Source: an uncultured Eubacteriales bacterium
GTDB taxonomy: Bacteria > Bacillota > Clostridia > Oscillospirales > Oscillospiraceae
DNA length: 64,000 nt
Assembly: GCA_900545495.1 (NCBI GenBank)
Contig: UQZJ01000009.1
Span: 34,290 to 98,289, forward strand
Direction: 5' to 3'
Under the pieces are notes generated by a model. That model ran no database searches. It worked only from the letters and a program-made list of their open reading frames with translations, and was not told the DNA's origin. The first letter of the stretch is position 1. Each line of letters begins with the position of its first letter. Shown in pieces: positions 34,073-42,101 of this stretch. Made by a program: the position numbers and the translations under genes.

Positions 34073-34149
34073 ACCGCCTCCTGTTGGCCGCGCCACAGCA
34101 GATACGCCTCCGGTGCGCCGGTGTCGCAGAACAGCTCCCAGTAGTCCAT
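34051..34149 (-). CDS. YqzL-like small protein
   Basis: This 32-residue protein (starts MDYWELFCDTGAPEAYLLW) resembles Bacillus YqzL, a tiny protein encoded just before recO and after era; the context here is the same. GGGAGGT lies at a proper distance from the ATG at 34149. Its last seven codons overlap the recO start in another frame, so translational coupling is likely. Function is unknown. It is easily missed by length filters. Confidence 0.75.
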   Translation of the reverse strand: MDYWELFCDTGAPEAYLLWRGQQEAVCKTEKQ

Positions 34150-34936
34150 GGCCGTCACCTCCCTGCCGTTAGCATGGAGGTCTGCGGCGGAATTATCACT
34201 GGGAATGCCTGGTGTTGGTTTTTGCCTCCGGCGGCAAGGGGCCGTTCCGTGCCTGCGGGCACGGGTCACTTTTGGCCCCAGCCCCAAAAGTGACCAAAAA
34301 CGCCGTTCAAACCTGCGGTTTGAAAATCCGCCCGCGCCCCGCACATGTGGGCTTGCCGTTCTGCATCCCGCGCGAACGCGGCAAAGTGTAGACCACCCGA
34401 AATGTGGAATTGATCTGCTTCTGTCCCCGCTGCCGCTGAACGTCCAAAATGTAGAACTGCGCAGCGGCGCATTTCAGAGTAAAAGCGGCAGCGCTCAGAG
34501 AAATACGTCATTTCCACATTTCGGACGAACCAGAATACGGCAGCAAGCGGCGGAAGGAAATCCAAAAACCATGGGTTTTTGGCGGCGTTCTTTCCCCCAT
34601 TTCTTTCGCTGCTGAAAGAAATGGGGCCGCCGGCGGCAAAAAGGAAATAATTTTGCCGCTGTTGGCAAAAGTGGGTCGCGCCGGAGCGCGAAATCTCCCT
34701 GCCGCGCCCGGTGCCGCGCAAGCCTCTTACTCCTCCGTATACCCCTGACTGCGGATAAAATTCGGGTTGTCCCGCCAGTTTGCCCCACCCGATGTTCCAT
34801 CGGGCGGGGACCCCATCATTTCACCGCTTTACGGCGGAAATGAATCCCGCCTACGGAATTCTCCGAATTCACGCCGCACTCGCAGCGGCTCGCTGCCGCT
34901 CGCAGGAAAACTGGCTTCTGGTGCCGCTTAAGACTC
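34150..34936. repeat. Palindrome-rich intergenic repeat mosaic between era and yqzL/recO
   Basis: About 780 bp without a convincing gene. Several perfect hairpins are strung together: GGTCACTTTTGG/CCAAAAGTGACC (34264-34275, 34284-34295), CCAAAAACC/GGTTTTTGG (34562-34570, 34574-34582), a 13-bp pair of arms (34595-34607, 34614-34626) and CCCGATG/CATCGGG (34789-34805). Translations on either strand are low-complexity and lack ribosome sites. It looks like dispersed intergenic repeats that have accumulated at the end of era. No terminator T tract was noted at the ends of the stems. Confidence 0.6.
34710..34781. repeat. Duplicate of the era 3' end (copy 1)
   Basis: This 72-bp stretch matches 34920-34991 (the true end of era and the bases beyond) at 68 of 72 positions. 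It encodes the same final residues and a stop, detached from the gene, 210 bp away from the original. Confidence 0.9.
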
Positions 34937-34991
34937 TTACCCCTCCGTATACCCCTGACTGCGGATAAAATTCGGGTTGTCCCGCCAGTTT
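34920..34991. repeat. era 3' end, copy 2 (in the intact gene)
   Basis: The partner of the repeat at 34710-34781. It overlaps the last 18 codons of era plus 17 bp beyond the stop. Confidence 0.9.
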
Positions 34992-35842
34992 TCCTTGACC
35001 TTTACCCACGTTTCCATGTACACCTTGGTACCCATGAACTTTTCGATGTCCCGCCGGGCCTGCGAGCTGATGCGCTTGAGCATCTCGCCGCCCTTGCCGA
35101 TGATGATGCCCTTGTGGCTGGCTTTTTCGCAATAGATGGTCACATCCAGATCGATGATGCCGCTGTCCACCCGCTCGGAGAACCGCGTCACCTCCACCGC
35201 CGTGCCGTGGGGGATCTCCTTGTCCAGACACCGCAGCATCTTCTCCCGCACGATCTCGGCGCAGACCTGACTGTCCGCCTGATCGGTGGTCATGCCGTCG
35301 GGGAACAGCTGCGGCCCCTCCTGGGCGTATTTTTCCAGCTGGTGCATCAGATCCTCCAGTCCGTCGCCCGTCCGGGCGGAGATGGGGATGATGGCGTCAA
35401 AGCCGTCATACGCCTCACTGTATGCGGCGATGACCTCCAGCAGCGCATCCTTCTTCTCCACGGTGTCGATCTTGTTGATGCACAGCACGCAGGGCAGGTT
35501 CTCCTCCCGGATGCGCTGGAGCAGAATGCGCTCCGGCTCGCCCACATGGGCGATGGGCTCTACCAGCAGCAGCGCGCACTCCACGCTGCTCAGGCTCTCC
35601 CGTACCACCTTGACCATGTAGTCTCCCAGACGGCTGCGGGGCTTGTGCAGACCCGGCGTATCCAGCAGGACATACTGGGTATCGCCCCGGTTCACCACGC
35701 CGTAAATACGGTTGCGGGTGGTCTGGGGCTTGTCCGACACGATGGCGATCTTCTCGCCCACCAGTGCGTTGGTCAGGCTGGACTTGCCCACGTTGGGCCG
35801 TCCGCATACCGTGATCATCGCCGTTTTCGTAATGTGTTCCAT
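34937..35842 (-). CDS. era: GTPase Era
   Basis: Era (301 aa) is an essential GTPase for 30S maturation that binds the 3' end of 16S rRNA. G1 is GRPNVGKSSL, G3 is LLDTPGLHKP, G4 is INKID and G5 is ISA; the C-terminal KH domain has KGIIIGKGGEMLKRI. The ATG at 35842 follows GAGGAT. The 3' end is intact but its last codons are duplicated 210 bp downstream. It follows ybeY and phoH in the usual Firmicute cluster. Confidence 0.97.
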   Translation of the reverse strand: MEHITKTAMITVCGRPNVGKSSLTNALVGEKIAIVSDKPQTTRNRIYGVVNRGDTQYVLLDTPGLHKPRSRLGDYMVKVVRESLSSVECALLLVEPIAHVGEPERILLQRIREENLPCVLCINKIDTVEKKDALLEVIAAYSEAYDGFDAIIPISARTGDGLEDLMHQLEKYAQEGPQLFPDGMTTDQADSQVCAEIVREKMLRCLDKEIPHGTAVEVTRFSERVDSGIIDLDVTIYCEKASHKGIIIGKGGEMLKRISSQARRDIEKFMGTKVYMETWVKVKENWRDNPNFIRSQGYTEG

Positions 35843-35884
35843 CAGGTGATCCTCAACTTTCTTTCATTTGAGCTTTTTGTTTAT

Positions 35885-36376
35885 TTATTTCCGTTCAAGG
35901 CCCAGCGCGGCCATGATGGTCTCCTCACGCGCCCGCATCTGCGCCTTCTGCTGGCCCTCGTCCATGTGGTCGTAGCCCAGCAGGTGCAGCACAGAGTGGA
36001 CAGCCAGATACGCCAGCTCGCGCCGGTTGCTGTGGCCGTACTCCTTGGCCTGCGCCTTCACCCGCTCCAGCGAGATGGCCATGTCGCCCAGCGGCACATA
36101 GCCCGTCCCCGGATCGGCGTCCTCCTGCCCGGGCAGCTGGCCGGGCGTCAGCTCGAACTCCGGGAAGCTCAGCACATCCGTGGGTCTGTCCACCTGCCGC
36201 ATCTCGCGGTTCAATTCCTGTATGCCCGCGTCGCCGGTGACATATACATCCACCTCGCAGGGTACGTCCACGCCCTGCTGGTCGAGGGCCGTGCGGATGA
36301 CCCTCCGCAGGAAGCTCTTGGTGCCGTCGCTGACGCCGGGAACGTCCGCCGTCACCGGGATATAGTGTCGTTTCAT
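35885..36376 (-). CDS. ybeY: Endoribonuclease YbeY
   Basis: YbeY (163 aa) is a metal-dependent RNase in 16S rRNA maturation. The zinc motif H-x3-H-x5-H is present in VHSVLHLLGYDH, and RPTDVLSFPEFE and YVPLGDMAIS are conserved. Its ATG overlaps the phoH stop in an ATGA, so the two are translationally coupled. era follows. Confidence 0.95.
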   Translation of the reverse strand: MKRHYIPVTADVPGVSDGTKSFLRRVIRTALDQQGVDVPCEVDVYVTGDAGIQELNREMRQVDRPTDVLSFPEFELTPGQLPGQEDADPGTGYVPLGDMAISLERVKAQAKEYGHSNRRELAYLAVHSVLHLLGYDHMDEGQQKAQMRAREETIMAALGLERK

Positions 36377-37329
36377 TTCTTTTTCTCCTCGAATTTCGCG
36401 TAGGCCTCGATGATGCGCTGCACCATCACATGGCGCACCACATCCTCTTTGGTGAGCTTGCAGACCGCTACGCCCTCCACATCCCGCAGCACCTTCATGG
36501 CCTCCTTCAGGCCGCTGACCTTGTCGGCGGGCAGGTCGATCTGGGTCACGTCGCCGGTGATGACCACCTTGGAGCCAAAGCCCATACGGGTCAGGAACAT
36601 CTTCATCTGCTCGCGGCTGGTGTTCTGCGCCTCGTCCAGAATGATAAAGCTGTCGTCCAGCGTGCGGCCGCGCATATACGCCAGCGGCGCCACCTCAATG
36701 TTGCCCCGCTCCAGATACTTCTGATACGTCTCCGCGCCCAGCATATCGAACAGCGCGTCGTACAGCGGCCGCAGGTAGGGGTCTACCTTGCTCTGTAGAT
36801 CGCCGGGCAGGAAGCCCAGCCGCTCGCCTGCCTCCACAGCGGGGCGGGTCAGGATAATGCGGTTCACCTGCTTGTCCCGGAAGGCGGCCACCGCCGCCGC
36901 CACCGCCAGATACGTCTTGCCCGTACCGGCAGGCCCCACGCCGATGGTGACGGTCTGCTTCATGATGGCGTTGACGTACTCCTTCTGGCCGATGGTCTTG
37001 GGCTTTACGGGACGGCCCTTGCTGGTGATGCAGATAACGTCCTGCGTCAGCTCGCTGATGCGCTCGGCCTGTCCCGACCGCACAAGTCCCGTCACATAGC
37101 GCACGTGCTGGTCGGAGATGCTCTCGCCCTTGTTGGACAGCGTCAGCAGCGCCTGCACCGCCTTGACCGCCAGCATCACATTCTCCGGCTCGCCGGACAC
37201 CACGATCTCGCCGCCCCGGTTCACCACCTGTACCTGAAATTCCGTCTCCAGCAGGCGGATGTTCTCATCGAAGGAGCCGAACAGGTTGACGGCCTCCTCC
37301 ATACGTTCAATGCTGATGCGTTGTTCCAT
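36373..37329 (-). CDS. phoH: PhoH-family ATPase
   Basis: This 318-residue PhoH-like protein is a P-loop ATPase associated with RNA metabolism. An N-terminal KH-like part (about residues 1-90) precedes IGVGPAGTGKTYLAVAAAV (Walker A), ILTRPAVEAGERLGFLPGD and FIILDEAQNTSREQMKMFLTRMG (Walker B). The ATG at 37329 follows GGGAGG at long spacing (12). It is located between yqfD and ybeY as in Bacillus. Confidence 0.95.
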   Translation of the reverse strand: MEQRISIERMEEAVNLFGSFDENIRLLETEFQVQVVNRGGEIVVSGEPENVMLAVKAVQALLTLSNKGESISDQHVRYVTGLVRSGQAERISELTQDVICITSKGRPVKPKTIGQKEYVNAIMKQTVTIGVGPAGTGKTYLAVAAAVAAFRDKQVNRIILTRPAVEAGERLGFLPGDLQSKVDPYLRPLYDALFDMLGAETYQKYLERGNIEVAPLAYMRGRTLDDSFIILDEAQNTSREQMKMFLTRMGFGSKVVITGDVTQIDLPADKVSGLKEAMKVLRDVEGVAVCKLTKEDVVRHVMVQRIIEAYAKFEEKKK

Positions 37330-37339
37330 ATTTGGGTCT

Positions 37340-38539
37340 TTACCTCCCCATATCCTGTATATCCAGCGGCGATGATACGCCGATCTGTTCCTCACACTCC
37401 GCGTGGAGCGTCACCACCAGCCACACCCCCTGCCGCACTGCATCAAAGCGGTGGTGCAGCAGGTTTCCGTCCCGCTGCGCCAACTCCGTGCGGAGCTGCG
37501 CCATAAGCTGCGCCTCTCCCTCCGCCCGGGCCTCCTCCGGCGAACGCTCCGTTTCCCCGGCGGCATAGCGCACGGTGCGCTCCGTCACCAGCGTCACCGG
37601 CAGCGTCAGGCCAAAGGGCAGCCGCGCCTGATGGTACAGGGTCATTTTATCACAATCGGGGCCGGTCATGCTACCCTTTCCGTAGATTTTTATGCGGTTT
37701 CTTCCCACATCCACTGCCAGACGGGTGACCTCCCCTGTCTCCCGCCCCTTTTCCCGCACCGTCAGCGGCACGGACACCGACAGCTCATACCACGTCCGCG
37801 CCCACACCTGCCCCATACCGTGGAGCAGCCGGTAGCCCCGCCGGTCGGAGTCCACCACACCGGAGATCAGCACCTGTCCCGCCGTGACGGTGCTGCCCGC
37901 CATGACCTGTGCCTCCCCGTCCAGCGCCTGCACGCCGGTGACAAGGCCGTCCCGGGCGGCCACCACATTGGTGATCTCCCCGTCGGTGTAGAGATGGGGC
38001 GGCCGCTGGCGCTCCACCACCTGCACATGGGCGGTGCAGCCCCGCATATTCACCGTCAGCCACACCACATCCGGCAGCTCCAGCAGCACATGGTTGCGCA
38101 GCTCCTCCTGCTGGATACGGCTCCGCGCCCCCAGCGCCACGCCGTATTTTTCCAGCGTCCGCAGGATCGTCTCCGTTGGCACGGTGTCGTTGCCCGTCAC
38201 CTGAAAGGCCCAGATATGGGTGCTGCCCAGCGCCATCGTCAGCATCAGCAGCCCCGCCGCCGCCAGCAGCACATACCGCCGCCTGTACTGCCGCCACACC
38301 TCCGGCGCGCCCTCCGTCCGCACCACGGTGAGCACCGCGTCCGTCTGCGTCAGCACCTGCCGCAGGCGGGGCAGCTCGGCACGGTCGATGGCCGCCCGCA
38401 GCCGCAGCTCCGACAGCCATGTCAAGCCCCAGAACGGGATACCGTGGGCGGCGCAGAGGTTCAGCACCCGCTCCGGCGCGGCGCTCTCCACCTCCACCGT
38501 CACCTGCCCCCGCAGATAATTCAGCACCTTCCGATACAT
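37340..38539 (-). CDS. yqfD: Sporulation protein YqfD
   Basis: This 399-residue membrane protein contributes to spore formation. It has a cytoplasmic N-terminal domain (LRGQVTVEVESAAPERVLNLC, GIPFWGLTW), one transmembrane helix (about residues 90-112: YVLLAAAGLLMLTMALGS), and an extracytoplasmic domain with GNDTVPTETILRTLEKYGV, HVQVVER and AARDGLVTGVQALDGEAQV. These match the YqfD family. It follows yqfC after nine bases and precedes phoH. Confidence 0.92.
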   Translation of the reverse strand: MYRKVLNYLRGQVTVEVESAAPERVLNLCAAHGIPFWGLTWLSELRLRAAIDRAELPRLRQVLTQTDAVLTVVRTEGAPEVWRQYRRRYVLLAAAGLLMLTMALGSTHIWAFQVTGNDTVPTETILRTLEKYGVALGARSRIQQEELRNHVLLELPDVVWLTVNMRGCTAHVQVVERQRPPHLYTDGEITNVVAARDGLVTGVQALDGEAQVMAGSTVTAGQVLISGVVDSDRRGYRLLHGMGQVWARTWYELSVSVPLTVREKGRETGEVTRLAVDVGRNRIKIYGKGSMTGPDCDKMTLYHQARLPFGLTLPVTLVTERTVRYAAGETERSPEEARAEGEAQLMAQLRTELAQRDGNLLHHRFDAVRQGVWLVVTLHAECEEQIGVSSPLDIQDMGR

Positions 38540-38548
38540 GGCCGTCCC

Positions 38549-38836
38549 TCACTCCACCAGCTCTACGCTGCGGATGACGCCGTTGATGCGCAGCTCCTCA
38601 TCGGTCATCACCGCCAGCTCCAGTCCCTCGCCCCGCACCCGTACCACCACCGTTCCGGCGTTGATGTCCACCGCCTCGGTGCTGTACGCCAGCACGCCGC
38701 GGTGCCGGTCGATGTACAGAGAGCGGTTGCCCAGCAGTTCCATGCGCGCCACGCCGGATGCCAGATTTACCGGCAGATCCAGCCGGTCCATGGCCTGCTG
38801 GCTGACCTGCGCCCATTTTTTTGACAGCTTTGCCAT
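38549..38836 (-). CDS. yqfC: Sporulation protein YqfC
   Basis: This 95-residue YqfC/YabP-family protein acts in mother-cell sporulation. The family motifs DRLDLPVNLASGVARMELLG and VRGEGLELAVMTDEELRINGVI are clear. GGAGGT lies at good distance from the ATG at 38836. It heads yqfC-yqfD-phoH-ybeY-era and is divergent from a ylbJ-like gene, with a long inverted repeat between the two. Confidence 0.92.
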   Translation of the reverse strand: MAKLSKKWAQVSQQAMDRLDLPVNLASGVARMELLGNRSLYIDRHRGVLAYSTEAVDINAGTVVVRVRGEGLELAVMTDEELRINGVIRSVELVE

Positions 38837-38870
38837 ATACGCACCTCCGATGCCCGTTCGCGGGTAAAAA

Positions 38871-38939
38871 AGCCTATGCGCCCAAGTGGGGAAACTTGCC
38901 TGTCCCCGCGCATATCCGGCAGAGATGGGCGCATAGGCT
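38871..38939. promoter_or_regulatory. Inverted repeat between divergent sporulation genes
   Basis: AGCCTATGCGCCCA (38871-38884) and TGGGCGCATAGGCT (38926-38939) are perfect 14-bp arms 41 bp apart. Read outward, each arm contains CATAGGCT, which fits the CATANNNT -10 pattern of mother-cell sigma factors (sigma-E/K), one pointing to yqfC and one to the ylbJ-like gene. The promoter reading is an inference. Confidence 0.5.
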
Positions 38940-38949
38940 GACAGCGGTG

Positions 38950-39909
38950 ATGTGCTTGAAAAAATGGCTTTTCCCGGCGGCAGCCGCCTGCTCCGGCGTA
39001 CTGGCACTGCTGCTGTTGACCTGCGGAAATACGGCGGCGCAGGGGGTGCGGGACGGGATATCCCTCTGCCTCGCCTCCGTCATACCGGCGCTGTTCCCCT
39101 TTTTCGTGGCGGCGCAGCTTCTGACGTCGCTGGGCGCGGCTGAGGTGCTGGGCCGGGCGGCAGGCCCGCTGTTCCGGCGGCTGTTCGGCATCGACGGTGC
39201 CGGCGCCGCCGCGTTTCTTCTGGGGCTGATCGGCGGGTATCCCGTGGGCGCAAAGGCCGCAGGGAGCCTTGTGCGGCAGGGGTTCCTCTCTCCGGAGGAC
39301 GGTGCGCGGCTGCTGACCTTCTGCAACAACGCCGGACCGGCGTTTATTCTGGGCATCGTGGGAAACGGTGTGTTTCACAGCTCCCGGGCAGGGGTATGGC
39401 TGTATCTTCTCCACGCCGCCTCCGCCACGGCGGTGGGGCTGCTCCTGTGCCGCACTGGAGGGGCGACGAAGCCGCCTGCCGTCCCCCGTACCGCCTCGGC
39501 CGGTACGCAGCGCAGCGCGGTCATACCGGTGAAAAAGCCGACCGCCTCCCTCGCCGCCGCGTTCATCGAGGCGGTGCAGAGCGGGGTGCGTGCCATGGCG
39601 GGCGTGTGCGGCTTCGTCATCTTCTTTCTGGTGCTGCTGCGTCTGGCGGAGGGGGCTTTCGGTTCGCTGCCGCCGCTGGCGGCGGGGCTCCTGGAGCTGA
39701 CCAACGGCATTTTGCGCCTGACGCCGGACCGGCGCGGTTTCATCACGGCAGCGGGGCTGCTGGGCTGGGGCGGACTCAGCGTACACGGCCAGACGGCGGC
39801 GGTGCTGAGCGGCTCCGGCATCTCCCTGCGGCGGTATCTGCCCGCCAAGGCCTTGCAGGGTGCGTTATCGGCGGTGCTGGCTGCCGCCGTGTGGCGCTGG
39901 GTGCTGTGA
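38950..39909 (+). CDS. YlbJ-like sporulation integral membrane protein
   Basis: This protein (about 319 aa) has roughly eight hydrophobic helices and Gate-type motifs: SLCLASVIPALFPFFVAAQLL, GLIGGYPVGAKAAGSLV, LLTFCNNAGPAFILGIVG and GLLGWGGLSVHGQTAAVL. These match the YlbJ family. The ATG at 38950 lacks a good ribosome site; no better start is seen. It is divergent from yqfC. Confidence 0.85.
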   Translation: MCLKKWLFPAAAACSGVLALLLLTCGNTAAQGVRDGISLCLASVIPALFPFFVAAQLLTSLGAAEVLGRAAGPLFRRLFGIDGAGAAAFLLGLIGGYPVGAKAAGSLVRQGFLSPEDGARLLTFCNNAGPAFILGIVGNGVFHSSRAGVWLYLLHAASATAVGLLLCRTGGATKPPAVPRTASAGTQRSAVIPVKKPTASLAAAFIEAVQSGVRAMAGVCGFVIFFLVLLRLAEGAFGSLPPLAAGLLELTNGILRLTPDRRGFITAAGLLGWGGLSVHGQTAAVLSGSGISLRRYLPAKALQGALSAVLAAAVWRWVL

Positions 39910-39935
39910 AACGCCGGACGCTCCTCCCCGCGCGC

Positions 39936-39966
39936 AAAAAAAGAGACGGCTGCGCCGTCTCTTTTT
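39936..39966. terminator. Bidirectional terminator
   Basis: GAGACGGC/GCCGTCTC with a TGC loop lies between A7 and T5 tracts and serves convergent genes. Confidence 0.92.
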
Positions 39967-39996
39967 CGTGTTTGCAGTTTTCCGTGGCGATGTGTC

Positions 39997-40938
39997 TCAG
40001 CGCTGCCCCTTGTCGTAGGGGATACCCTCCGCCTTGGGCGCACGGGACTTCTTGGATGTGAACGCCAGCACCACCAGCGAGATGATGTAGGGCATCATGT
40101 TGTACACCGGGCCGGGGATGTTCATGGCCTTCAGGAAGTCGAAGCCGGCATACACATTGGACAGCGCCCGGAACAGGCCGAACAGCAAGGCCGCCAGCGC
40201 GATGCGGGTGGGCTTCCACTGGCCGAAGATCATAACGGCCAGCGCCAGGAAGCCAAAGCCGGCCACGCCGTATTCGAACCGCCACTCGGACACGCCGGCG
40301 GTGATGAACACGATGCCGCCCAGGCCGCCCAGCATACCGGAGATCAGGACGCCGGCCCAGCGCATCTTATAGACGTTGATGCCCACGGAGTCCGCCGCCT
40401 GGGGATGCTCGCCGCAGGCCATGAGGCGCAGACCGAAGCGGGTCTTGTACAGCACCACATAGGCACCGATCAGCAGCAGCAGCGTCACCAGCATGAACCA
40501 GCTGAACTCGAAGGAGCCGATGTTCACCACAAACGCCTTCTTGGCGCCGGCGTACTGGATGATGGAGGACACGTCATCGGGGTTGGCGGCGGTGTTGATG
40601 GCCTTGACGATGACGGTGGCGCCGGCGGTGCCCAGCATGTTCAGGGCCGTGCCCACGATGGTCTGGTCCGCCTTGAAGTTGATGCAGGCCACGGCCAGCA
40701 GGCTGGAATAGACGGTGCCCAGCAGCGCGGCGGCCAGCAGCACCACCACGATCATCGCAAAGGCAGAGGAGTTGGCGGGCATGTAGCGCATGGCCAGCGC
40801 GCCGCCCAGCGCGCCCATGATCATGACGCCCTCCAGACCCAGGTTGATAACGCCGGAATGCTCGGAGAAGCAGCCGCCCAGTGCCACCAGGATCAGCACG
40901 GAGGCGAAGATCAGCGTATATTGCAGCAGCAGTACCAT
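39997..40938 (-). CDS. Nucleoside-type ABC transporter permease 2
   Basis: This 313-residue permease of the branched-chain/BMP type (NupC/YufQ-like) has about eight hydrophobic helices and the conserved INLGLEGVMIMGALGGALA and LMACGEHPQAADSVGINVYKMRW segments. Its start overlaps the stop of the first permease (TAATG), so the two are coupled. With the ATPase and the BMP lipoprotein it forms an importer for purine and pyrimidine nucleosides, inferred from family and from the adjacent deoD and deoC. Confidence 0.9.
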   Translation of the reverse strand: MVLLLQYTLIFASVLILVALGGCFSEHSGVINLGLEGVMIMGALGGALAMRYMPANSSAFAMIVVVLLAAALLGTVYSSLLAVACINFKADQTIVGTALNMLGTAGATVIVKAINTAANPDDVSSIIQYAGAKKAFVVNIGSFEFSWFMLVTLLLLIGAYVVLYKTRFGLRLMACGEHPQAADSVGINVYKMRWAGVLISGMLGGLGGIVFITAGVSEWRFEYGVAGFGFLALAVMIFGQWKPTRIALAALLFGLFRALSNVYAGFDFLKAMNIPGPVYNMMPYIISLVVLAFTSKKSRAPKAEGIPYDKGQR

Positions 40939-42101
40939 TACTGATCCCCTCCCTTCTCCGCAGATGTGTCTGTTTGCGAGGCGGCCTGTTCCGCCGCCTT
41001 CGCCTTCTGGATGGCCTTTTCCTCACGGCGGGCGATGGCGCTGTTCATGGCGTACTTCATAAACAGCACGAAGCCGCACAGGTAGATGATGACGGCGGCG
41101 ATAAGGTCGGAGACCTGTGCGCAGTACATGGTCTTATCCACATACGCGCCGCCGGCGGTGATGTGCTGGATGAAGAAGGAGGCCAGAATGGTGCCGATGG
41201 GGTGCAGGCCGCCCAGGAACGCGGCGGCGATGCCGCTGAAGCCCATGCCGGGCACGGAGGAGGCGGTGCACTGCCACTGCTCATAGCCGGTGAGGTAGAA
41301 CATGGAGGCGCCCAGCGCCGCCAGCGCGCCGGAGATGGCCAGCGTCAGGATGATGTTGCGCTTTTCCGCCATGCCGCAGTACTTGGCGGCGTTCTTGTTG
41401 TTGCCGGTAGCCCGCAGCTCGTAGCCGAAGCGGGTCTTTTCCAGCACCACCCAGACAAGGATGGCGATGACCACCGACAGCGGCAGCGCCAGACCCACAT
41501 ACTTGTTGTCATTGAACAGCGCGCCCAGGCCCAAAGAGGGCAGGATGGCGCCGGGGTTGGTGTCCGCCAGCACCACGGTGTAGGGGCTGGCCACCTCCTT
41601 GACGTTGGTCAGGAGCATATTGGTCAGGTAGAGGACGATCCAGTTCAGCATGATGCCGGAAATGACCTCGTTGACGTTGCAGTAGGACTTCAGCAGGCCG
41701 GAGACAACACCCAGCAGGGCGCCGCCCACCATGGCCAGCAGCATACAGGGCAGCCAGCTCCAGCCCCACGCCAGCGCGGCGTACAGGCTCAGGGCCACAC
41801 CGGCGCAGTACTGGCCGGCGGCGCCGATGTTGAACAGGCCCACCTTGTAGGCGAACAGGATGGCCAGCGCGCACATCAGCAGCGGCGCGGTCTTGACCAG
41901 CGTGTTGCCCAGGTACTTCAGCTGGGTGTCGGAACGGCTGTACGTCAGGAAGTTCTTCATGACGGTGGCGATGGCCTCTCCGGCGCCGTTGGGGTTGATG
42001 AACAGCAGCACGATGTAACCGATGAGCATGCCCAGCACCACACACACCAGAGAGGCCAGCAGGGACTGGACGCCGCTGTTTTTCAGGAGATTCTTTTTCA
42101 T
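40938..42101 (-). CDS. Nucleoside-type ABC transporter permease 1
   Basis: This 387-residue permease (NupB/YufP-like) begins MKKNLLKNSGVQSLLASLV. It has about ten helices, the LFNIGAAGQYCAGV and ELRATGNNKNAAKYCGMAEKR motifs and a charged C-terminal tail. The ATG overlaps the ATPase stop (ATGA) with GAGGTGA upstream, so translation is coupled. It pairs with the second permease to form the membrane channel. Confidence 0.9.
   Translation of the reverse strand: MKKNLLKNSGVQSLLASLVCVVLGMLIGYIVLLFINPNGAGEAIATVMKNFLTYSRSDTQLKYLGNTLVKTAPLLMCALAILFAYKVGLFNIGAAGQYCAGVALSLYAALAWGWSWLPCMLLAMVGGALLGVVSGLLKSYCNVNEVISGIMLNWIVLYLTNMLLTNVKEVASPYTVVLADTNPGAILPSLGLGALFNDNKYVGLALPLSVVIAILVWVVLEKTRFGYELRATGNNKNAAKYCGMAEKRNIILTLAISGALAALGASMFYLTGYEQWQCTASSVPGMGFSGIAAAFLGGLHPIGTILASFFIQHITAGGAYVDKTMYCAQVSDLIAAVIIYLCGFVLFMKYAMNSAIARREEKAIQKAKAAEQAASQTDTSAEKGGDQ

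Noticed and set aside
34266..34721. 151-codon minus-strand frame in the era-recO gap
   Set aside because: It spans several perfect hairpins, has no ribosome site, and its sequence follows the repeat units. The region is better described as intergenic repeats.
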